A DNA stretch of 37,622 nucleotides. Origin: Bacteroidales bacterium (GTDB lineage: Bacteria > Bacteroidota > Bacteroidia > Bacteroidales > UBA932). The stretch spans positions 1 through 37,622 of the forward strand of contig JAFUFP010000029.1 of NCBI GenBank assembly GCA_017469845.1. The letters run 5' to 3'. The translations under genes and the position numbers were made by a program. This document shows, piece after piece, positions 31,827 to 37,622 of this stretch; position 1 is the first letter of the stretch, and each line of letters starts with the position of its first letter. The notes under the pieces were generated by a model, which searched no databases, was not told the DNA's origin, and saw only the letters and a list, made by a program, of their open reading frames with translations.

Positions 31827-34298
31827 TTATCGGACTGATTTCGGACTTTCTTCCCCGAAAAGGTATTCTCCGGTGTATCCTCCCATGTCGACGACTATCC
31901 TTTCGAACACGGTTCCGGGTGAAAGGGGAGTGATGGTCAGGGTATGGACCATGGCTTCAGTATCGAGTGGAAGGGTCACTGTCGAGTCGACGGCCCTTGA
32001 GGCAACGGTGGGGTAGTATACCGAATAGATGTTCTGTGGATCTTCGTTGAGATTCAGGTTGAAAAGGACCCTTTCGGGGGTGGATCCGTCAAGGCTTACG
32101 GAGTATTGCCCTCCTTCTCCCGTGAAATCCAGAGTCGGTCTCACGATGACGTGAACTTTGGCCTCCGAGGGAATCTCCCCGTCGGTAGAGAACCGGTAGG
32201 TGAGGCTGTCACCGTCAGGGGAGATGGTGTAGGGCGTGAGGGCGATTGCACCGTTTACTCTTCCGAAGTCCCTGTACACGGTCCATGATTTTCCTTCTCC
32301 GGAACGGGAACTGTAGAAATGCTCCGCGTCCATAGCCACCTTGCCGCCGTCTGCTGTGAAGGTTACGGGACCATCCGCGACCCTTTTGGTGAGGGGAAGG
32401 GTATCCGCTTCGAAATCATCGTTCCAGGAAGTGTAGCCGATGTGTTTTTGGGTCATCATCCCGTTCCATTTGCCTCCCGCGATATCTTTGTTGTAGGATT
32501 CCATAAGAAGGGCGTCCTTCAGGAAGGCTTCCTCTACCTTGTCGGCCCATGAGTTGGCCGCGGGGTCGCCTTTTTCGGCGAGGAAAAGGTTCTTCGCCTG
32601 GGCGAAGTACATCTCGTGGAGATTGGTAAGAAGGCGTATCGGGAAGAGGATCAGTTCATTGAAAGCGTCTCGGCCTTCCGGAGCGATCCTTGAGTAAAGA
32701 TCAAAGGCATCCCTTTCCAAAGAAACCCAGTCGGAAACGACCCTGTCCCATTCGCCGGTTGAGAGGTTGAAAGTGCGATGATCGAGCATCTCGGCCGTCA
32801 CTCTGGAAGAATATTTGGTGCCTTTGTCAAGGATGCGGGCGGCCTTCGGTCCGAGTTCCTTTCCGACGAAAGTGCCGCAGAATGCTTCCGTATGGTCGAT
32901 TACGTTGTCATGCGAAAACGCCTCCGGATTCCAGGCCATGTCGAGGAAGTACTGGATCTGGTATTCCATGGGCTTGAGGTCACCGACGTTCAGGATCCAC
33001 ATTTTCCGGATGCCGAAGTCGTATGCGAGGCGGAGCTGCTCCCACATGGAGACGGTCTGGGTGACGTTTACGAGCTTTGAGTTTCTCGGAGCTCCTACGT
33101 AATCGACGTGGTAATAGATGCCCCAACCTCCTTTCCTGTCCCTTTCGCTTTCCTTGGGGACTCTCCTTATGTCACCCCAGTTGTCGTCCGAAAGAAGGAT
33201 CGTGACGTCGTCGGGAACCCTCATTCCCTTGTCGTAGTAGTCGAGCACCTCCTTGTAAAGGGCCCACACCTGGGGAGTTTCGGAAGGGTCTTTCCCTGTC
33301 TCCTCTCCGATTATCCTCCGCTGGTTGTCGACGACGCTCTCCAGAAGGGCGGTGTCGGCATTTTCGTCCATGGCTTCGTCCCCGTCACCTCTCATGGCGA
33401 TGGTGACGATGTCCTCTTTGTCCTTTATCCTTTCGATTCCTTCACGGAAGAAGCGGTCGAGGGATTCCTTGTTGGTGGCGTAGTTCCAATCTCCCCAGAA
33501 GTCCCTCCTGCGGGCGTATTCCTGATGGTTCCTGGCCATGGGCTCGTGGTGTGAAGTCCCTATCATGACGCCCATTTCGTCAGCGAGGTCGGAGTTCAGC
33601 GGATCGTCCTCATAGAATGCCCAGCTCCACATCGCGGGCCAGAGCATGTTGCCTTTCAACCTGAGAATCAACTCGAAGACCTTCCCGTAGAACTCGTGTC
33701 CGCCGTAGTCTGTTCCGAATGTGTTCTTCACCCAAGACGTGAGGCAGGGGGCTTCATCGTTGAGGAAGATTCCTCTCCACTCGACGGAAGGTTCACCGTC
33801 GGTGTAGGTTCCCGGAAGTATCCTTATGTCGGACCGCCTCGTTACCGGGACGTCTGCCCAGTAGTACCATGGCGAGACTCCAGCCTGGCGGGAAAGTTCG
33901 TATATCCCGTAGATCGTACCCCGACGGTCGCTGCCGGTTATCTTGACCCTTCCTCCTTCTGTCCGGATGAGGAACATTTCCCGCTTTCCGGAGAGACGGT
34001 TCCATTCTTCGCCGTTCTTTGGAGAGGAAGTCGATATCGTAGAAATCTCGATCGTGGCGTCTTTGGCTTTCTTTACGTACTTCACCTCCTTTCCGCATAC
34101 GGCCTGAAGGTCGCGGCACAGGTTATCCGCGGCGATCCGTACCCCCTTCGGTGAGGATGGATCCACATAAATCTGGATCCTCCCGTCGCGTATTATGGAT
34201 GTCCCCTCTTTTTCGGAGACGAAGGTAGGGGCGCAGAATGCGTTCAGCCCCGTTATTACGGTGATTGTTATGGAAAGAAAGAGTCGTCTTGCAGTCAT
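31827..34298 (-). CDS. GH115 alpha-glucuronidase, secreted (823 aa)
   Basis: Second GH115 of the window. It has a signal peptide (RLFLSITITVITGLNAFCA). The family core has SDRRGTIYGIYELSRQAG, SPWYYWADVPVTRR, WRGIFLNDEAP, LRLKGNMLWPAMW and VTILLSDDNWGDIRR. It removes (4-O-methyl)glucuronate from polymeric xylan. It starts 4 bp after the GH30 glucuronoxylanase gene, an obvious functional pair, since GH30_8 enzymes need a glucuronate side chain to cut and GH115 removes it. It is about 110 residues shorter than the first GH115 and, judged by eye, clearly diverged from it, so the two probably differ in substrate. The last part is a beta-rich domain. Confidence 0.87.
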   Translation of the reverse strand: MTARRLFLSITITVITGLNAFCAPTFVSEKEGTSIIRDGRIQIYVDPSSPKGVRIAADNLCRDLQAVCGKEVKYVKKAKDATIEISTISTSSPKNGEEWNRLSGKREMFLIRTEGGRVKITGSDRRGTIYGIYELSRQAGVSPWYYWADVPVTRRSDIRILPGTYTDGEPSVEWRGIFLNDEAPCLTSWVKNTFGTDYGGHEFYGKVFELILRLKGNMLWPAMWSWAFYEDDPLNSDLADEMGVMIGTSHHEPMARNHQEYARRRDFWGDWNYATNKESLDRFFREGIERIKDKEDIVTIAMRGDGDEAMDENADTALLESVVDNQRRIIGEETGKDPSETPQVWALYKEVLDYYDKGMRVPDDVTILLSDDNWGDIRRVPKESERDRKGGWGIYYHVDYVGAPRNSKLVNVTQTVSMWEQLRLAYDFGIRKMWILNVGDLKPMEYQIQYFLDMAWNPEAFSHDNVIDHTEAFCGTFVGKELGPKAARILDKGTKYSSRVTAEMLDHRTFNLSTGEWDRVVSDWVSLERDAFDLYSRIAPEGRDAFNELILFPIRLLTNLHEMYFAQAKNLFLAEKGDPAANSWADKVEEAFLKDALLMESYNKDIAGGKWNGMMTQKHIGYTSWNDDFEADTLPLTKRVADGPVTFTADGGKVAMDAEHFYSSRSGEGKSWTVYRDFGRVNGAIALTPYTISPDGDSLTYRFSTDGEIPSEAKVHVIVRPTLDFTGEGGQYSVSLDGSTPERVLFNLNLNEDPQNIYSVYYPTVASRAVDSTVTLPLDTEAMVHTLTITPLSPGTVFERIVVDMGGYTGEYLFGEESPKSVR

Positions 34299-34302
34299 GA
34301 TG

Positions 34303-35886
34303 TCAAAGGATTACGGTGGTTATGCTTTCGGCGGGGACGGTGAACGATGTTTTGTTTCCGGATGGGGTAAGCTTGAGATCGTACCGGTTTCCGTCGGGGC
34401 TGGTGCAGGTGGCCTTCGCGGCGGAAGCGTCTGAAGGGAAGAGCACCTGGACGCCTTCGATTCCGGAAGATGCTTTGTTTATGATGACAAGGACGGTATG
34501 CCCGTCACCTTCGTATGCTGAGAATTCAAGGGAGGAGTTGCCTTTAATGGAGGCTCCGATCCTACGGTATCCGCTCTTTATGTAGCGCGAGAATTGCGAG
34601 AATGCGTAGCCCCTTTGCAGAATGGTGCCACGGGAAGTGTCCTTTTCCCCGTCTCCTATGAGGGAATAGTACCTTCTGCCGTACCACCAGATGTAGGCGT
34701 TCCATCCGGTAAGCATGCATGAGTTCATTTCGGATACCATCTCGAGGGTCTCTTTCCAATGGGATGAACCGTTGTCCCAGCTTTCGTTGAGAAGATGCTC
34801 AGTCATCCAGAGCCGTTTGCCTTTTTCCTGGACAAGGGAGAAGGACTTCGGAGTGGTGCCGTAAAGATGTCCCGCCACGATGTCGAGATTGTCGCAGGCC
34901 TTCTCGTCATTGAGTGCCGGAGTGTAGAAGGAGTGGTCTGTCCCCATGCTTTCTCCGCTGGCGACAAGGGCGCTTTCTATCTTGTCGGCATTCTCTGAGA
35001 GGAACTCCTTGTGATTGTCCGCTGACCATAGGCATCCTTCGTATGTGGCCGGCCAGTCTGGTTCGTTCTGGACAGATACAGCATAGATCGGAGCGCCCTT
35101 TTCCTTCATGGTGGAAGCGAACTTCTCAAGGTAGAGGGCATAGTCGGCGTAGCTTTCCTTCTTGAGGTGGGACTGTACCCCGTCCGTGCTTCCGTTGATT
35201 GAGCCGTTGTCCTTCATTGATGCGGGCATGCTCCAGGGGGATGCGAGAACGAGGGCACCGTACTTTTCGACGGCGTAGCGGATAGTGGGAACGAGCTTCT
35301 CCCATTCGCTTTCATTTGGGGATATCCTCACCCTCATTATGTTGAGTCCGAGATTGTCCATCAGAAGATCGGTTTCCTCTTCACTCCAGTAGTCATGTGC
35401 CCCCCAGTTGGCCCCAAGGTTCATCGCTCCCCAGCCGTCTATACTCTGATGGGTTTGAGAAGGGTCGACGGTTATGCTCACCGGTTCAGGGGGGACTATG
35501 ATGAGACCTTCCTGGGTGATGACTCCCTCGGCGGATACTTTTCCGTCAAGGCTGCTTACTTTTACGGTAGTGCTCCTTTTCCCGGAAGAGGGGTTCGCCG
35601 AAATGTCAAGAATGACTTCCGTCGATCCTGATGACCCTTCCGCTCCCGCGTACACTTTCGAGAAGGAGGAGACGATCTTTTCCCCTTCTTCCGATATTTT
35701 CCATTTGCACGAAGACCAGTCAACCGTGGCCGTCACCTTTCCTCCTTCGGCTGGAAGGGAGGATGGGGCCAAGGTCAGGGAGAGGGACGGATTGTCTCCT
35801 TCCCCGGGAGATGAACAGCCTTGGATTATAAGAAGGGCGGCAACGATGCCCGTGAAGAGTTTACTTGCCTTTGAATGATGTAGCAT
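34303..35886 (-). CDS. GH30 (subfamily 8-like) glucuronoxylanase with N-terminal BACON domain, lipoprotein (527 aa)
   Basis: A lipoprotein signal ends at Cys24 (LLIIQGC). Residues about 35-128 form a BACON-like beta domain (SSLPAEGGKVTATVD, then SAEGVITQEG). The GH30 catalytic domain starts near QSIDGWGAMNLGA. Acid/base Glu275 is in SVQNEPDW and nucleophile Glu363 in WMTEHLLN. The IWWYGRRYYS segment (399-408) has the arginine/tyrosine pattern that in GH30_8 enzymes contacts the glucuronate branch, so cleavage directed by glucuronic acid is expected. It is first in a two-gene operon with GH115 and was placed at the cell surface by its signal (inference). Confidence 0.88.
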   Translation of the reverse strand: MLHHSKASKLFTGIVAALLIIQGCSSPGEGDNPSLSLTLAPSSLPAEGGKVTATVDWSSCKWKISEEGEKIVSSFSKVYAGAEGSSGSTEVILDISANPSSGKRSTTVKVSSLDGKVSAEGVITQEGLIIVPPEPVSITVDPSQTHQSIDGWGAMNLGANWGAHDYWSEEETDLLMDNLGLNIMRVRISPNESEWEKLVPTIRYAVEKYGALVLASPWSMPASMKDNGSINGSTDGVQSHLKKESYADYALYLEKFASTMKEKGAPIYAVSVQNEPDWPATYEGCLWSADNHKEFLSENADKIESALVASGESMGTDHSFYTPALNDEKACDNLDIVAGHLYGTTPKSFSLVQEKGKRLWMTEHLLNESWDNGSSHWKETLEMVSEMNSCMLTGWNAYIWWYGRRYYSLIGDGEKDTSRGTILQRGYAFSQFSRYIKSGYRRIGASIKGNSSLEFSAYEGDGHTVLVIINKASSGIEGVQVLFPSDASAAKATCTSPDGNRYDLKLTPSGNKTSFTVPAESITTVIL

Positions 35887-35914
35887 GCTTTTTCCGCTTT
35901 CGGTTTTTGTTGCA

Positions 35915-35922
35915 CAAATATA
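35915..35922 (-). promoter_or_regulatory. -7 box of the GH30-GH115 operon
   Basis: On the minus strand TATATTTG matches TAnnTTTG, 29 bp before the GH30 start codon. No convincing -33 TTTG lies at 19-21 bp. As at the other xylan promoter, this would fit activator dependence. Confidence 0.5.
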
Positions 35923-36281
35923 CTCACTGGATGCTTTGAAAGCATGCGGAGGGGAAACAATGATTGTAGCTTTTGAAACATATGGGGTAGGAGAACCCCT
36001 TTAGGAGGGGATAGGAAGATTTCCGTTGCAAGGTTTGCAAAGATTTTGTCATTTCACAGAGAAATCTTAGATTTGCCATGCAAAGCATCCCCTATTGGTT
36101 CACTGAGGATGCAGGAGAGCTTCCCTCTCCGTCAATGCGTCTCCATACTGTCGTACAAACAAAGCCCGCTATCGTCAGAGTGCTGATGAAGGCTATCGTC
36201 CCGTAAGGGGACAGGTATGCCCTGTTGCATTCTGCCGTTACCGGACTGAAAAATTACTTTAACTACAAAACACAATTGATT
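35923..36281. other. Intergenic region: divergent promoters and long transposase leader
   Basis: Holds the upstream part of the GH30 promoter and a C/G palindrome near 35996-36010. The Rpn-family promoter (36045-36075) and its predicted leader of about 200 nt follow. The leader has three small hairpins (36085-36112, 36114-36130, 36198-36212) and a 9-bp direct repeat GCTATCGTC at 36168 and 36192. No gene is recognised. Confidence 0.55.
36045..36075 (+). promoter_or_regulatory. Promoter of the Rpn-family gene
   Basis: TTTG (36045-36048) and TAGATTTG (36068-36075) match the consensus with a spacer of exactly 19 bp. The start codon at 36282 is about 200 nt downstream of the expected transcript start. 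Confidence 0.65.
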
Positions 36282-37367
36282 ATGGAACAATCGACAAACG
36301 AAAGATCTTCTAAAGAAAGAAGAGTGTTCTTGGACCCCATGTCAGAGAGGGGTTTCAAGACCATCTACAAAGATCCCGAGAATATGCTTATTCTCATCAA
36401 TTCCATCATGGGAGAGAACTTTGCCACTTCTGTGGAGTTTTTGGACAATGATGCCCAAGAGACCTATCTCCCCGAGCGTACTCCCTACTTCGATCTTCTT
36501 TGCCATACTTCCAAGGGTAAAGTCTTGATTGGTGTACAAGCCGAAAAAGGAGAGGCTCACCCCGCAACTGTCATCGGAAGTTCAACCCGCATCTACTGGA
36601 ATCAGTTCGAAGAATATTATTGGAAGAACGTGAATGAAGGGGATGTTGCGTACTATTATCGAAGTGCTGAAGGACAAGGGAAGAGGGAATTACCTCCTAT
36701 CGGGATAATCGATGACCGACTTATCGACGGCTTCTGTCGTGATATGCTTCCTATTCTCGTGATTTCAATAAGAGGCTGCACTCGGAAAGAAGGTGAGGAA
36801 AAAGGGAAAGAGAGTGAGGAAAAAGGGAAAGACTCGAATGTCATAAGAGTCTGTCAGTACTTGGAACAAACTACTCTTGAACCGCTTACCGACAAATTGA
36901 TATATATTATGGCTGAAATCGACCGCTTCAGGAAAGATGAAAAGGACCTCACTTCGGCATCTGACCGTCTCCTTTTCTCTTTCAAGAATATGGCTGGACA
37001 AAGGAACATTCCTGAAACATTCAAAAACACGGATATGGCAAAGATTTACACGACGGCTGAACTTGCGGCGCTCTCCGATGAGGAGTACCGTGCTTACATG
37101 CAGGAGGTTTTCGCGGAGGAGAAGCGTTTGAGTGAATGGCGAACTTTCCGCGATGAAGTATTTGCAGAAAGAGATAAAGTACGTGAAGAAGTACGTGAAG
37201 AAGTACGTGAAGAAGTACGTAAAGAAGCACGTGAAGAAGGGGGAGAGATAAAAGCGATAGAAATAGCAAAGCGTTTTCTTCTTATGGGACTTTCTGTCGA
37301 TGATATCTCCAGAGGAACCGGTCTTTCCATAGACGAGGTCAATTCCCTAAAAGAGAATGTGAAGTGA
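36282..37367 (+). CDS. Rpn/PD-(D/E)XK nuclease family transposase (361 aa)
   Basis: Members of this family (PF12784-type) are very common in Bacteroidota and related to the RpnA recombination-promoting nuclease. The N-terminal block FLDPMSERGFKTIYKDPENM and the TPYFDLLC strand are typical. Asp71 occupies the first catalytic position. At the second, where the family usually reads VEMQ, this protein has IGVQ, so the expected Glu is Gly84 and activity is doubtful. A lysine/glutamate-rich linker is duplicated (36793-36832). A coiled stretch of REEV repeats leads to a C-terminal helix-turn-helix-like tail (MGLSVDDISRGTGLSIDEVNSL). An in-frame ATG at 36225 is an alternative start. Confidence 0.8.
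   Translation: MEQSTNERSSKERRVFLDPMSERGFKTIYKDPENMLILINSIMGENFATSVEFLDNDAQETYLPERTPYFDLLCHTSKGKVLIGVQAEKGEAHPATVIGSSTRIYWNQFEEYYWKNVNEGDVAYYYRSAEGQGKRELPPIGIIDDRLIDGFCRDMLPILVISIRGCTRKEGEEKGKESEEKGKDSNVIRVCQYLEQTTLEPLTDKLIYIMAEIDRFRKDEKDLTSASDRLLFSFKNMAGQRNIPETFKNTDMAKIYTTAELAALSDEEYRAYMQEVFAEEKRLSEWRTFRDEVFAERDKVREEVREEVREEVRKEAREEGGEIKAIEIAKRFLLMGLSVDDISRGTGLSIDEVNSLKENVK
36793..36832 (+). repeat. 21-bp tandem duplication in the transposase linker
   Basis: Two copies (36793-36813 and 36814-36832, the second missing its last 2 bases) encode a repeated EEKGK unit. It keeps frame. Confidence 0.7.
37179..37238 (+). repeat. Five 12-bp tandem repeats encoding REEV units
   Basis: The unit GTACGTGAAGAA occurs three times exactly (37179-37214). 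Two variants with one change each follow (37215-37226, 37227-37238). They encode an alpha-helical, charged stretch, and copy number probably varies by slippage. Confidence 0.8.
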
Positions 37368-37622
37368 TTTGGCGTCGGGCATCAATAACGCTCACTCAAC
37401 TTTCGCAAGTGACGCCTGAGTCACTGAAAGGGCCCACTGGCCGCCCTGCGAAGGGGGTTAGCCGGAGTCCCCGCCAGTAATGGGAACTACGTTCGGAAGA
37501 ATACTGCAAAGGATAGGCACTCCGGGATGGTCGCCCTAGTCCCGGACACTGCGGGTCGGAGTTAATGGAGCGAAAGCGACGGTGCTCCGTCCACGAAACC
37601 TTACCGAACATCGGCGAAGGGC
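37368..37622 (+). ncRNA. GC-rich structured non-coding stretch, possible group II intron 5' part (runs off the right edge)
   Basis: No credible protein is encoded here on either strand; the 71-codon minus frame lacks any motif. The sequence is dense in stems: AGTGAC/GTCACT (37408-37413, 37420-37425), TCCGGGA/TCCCGGA (37521-37527, 37540-37546) and a 7-bp stem 37565-37571/37584-37590. An alternative stem pairs 37371-37376 with 37411-37416. A GTGACG at 37409 could be a 5' splice site of the GUGYG type, though not exact. Stem-rich RNA without ORF beside a mobile gene suits the first domain of a group II intron, whose reverse transcriptase would lie beyond the edge. This is inference; another structured RNA remains possible. 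Confidence 0.35.

Noticed and set aside
37179..37238. CRISPR-like repeats
   Set aside because: The 12-bp units are contiguous, in frame and encode a charged helix; there are no spacers.
37396..37611. Minus-strand ORF of 71 codons at the right edge
   Set aside because: Rich in Arg, Ser and Pro, coincides with paired stems and has no family resemblance; a structured RNA explains the stretch better.
37368..37622. rRNA or tmRNA fragment
   Set aside because: Neither strand shows the conserved 16S/23S segments or the tmRNA ends that I would recognise.

Overview
The window is typical of Bacteroidota, most likely an uncultured gut or rumen Bacteroidales related to Prevotella. This is inferred from several things. 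Many genes are preceded by the Bacteroidota -7 box TAnnTTTG with a TTTG-like -33 box 19-21 bp upstream. Secreted enzymes carry lipoprotein signals. The gene content is dominated by plant cell-wall glycan degradation. No rRNA, tRNA or CRISPR array was found.

Left part (1-20072). The window opens with the 5' end of metH on the minus strand. Next comes an XRE / ImmA-IrrE / PIN-like cassette whose third gene is truncated. Two flavin oxidoreductase genes follow, then an AraC-type (probably HTCS) remnant, a secreted esterase, a collapsed GH2 pseudogene and a secreted two-domain alpha/beta hydrolase. A minus-strand group then encodes a C_GCAxxG_C_C protein, a DUF2461 protein and a UvrA paralogue. 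A GH26-GH115 operon, an SDR gene, a Fic gene with a clear promoter and possible operator, a ketopantoate-reductase-like gene plus secreted GH43, and an EamA transporter complete this part.

Middle (20073-20873). An 800-bp gene-free island holds a strong promoter/terminator pair that looks like an independent small RNA of about 90 nt. It also holds a 14-bp inverted repeat, two further palindromes and the decayed 3' end of an IS200/IS605-type tnpB.

Right part (20874-35886). This is a glucuronoxylan utilisation locus read entirely from the minus strand. Three transcription units are predicted: GH30 glucuronoxylanase-GH115; uxuA-uxuB; and acetylesterase-GPH sugar transporter-GH10-GH43-GH67, followed by a PHP-type phosphatase gene with its own promoter. 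The inferred flow is as follows. Surface lipoproteins GH30 and GH10 cut the chain, GH115 and GH67 remove (4-O-methyl)glucuronate, and the SGNH esterase removes acetyl groups. The GPH symporter imports oligosaccharides, which a cytoplasmic GH43 trims, and UxuB/UxuA take fructuronate to 2-keto-3-deoxygluconate. The gene set resembles the known Prevotella bryantii xyn cluster and has no SusC/SusD pair or intact HTCS regulator in view.

Right edge (35887-37622). An Rpn/PD-(D/E)XK transposase-family gene with a structured leader of about 200 nt is followed by a GC-rich, hairpin-rich non-coding stretch. That stretch runs off the window and may be the start of a group II intron.
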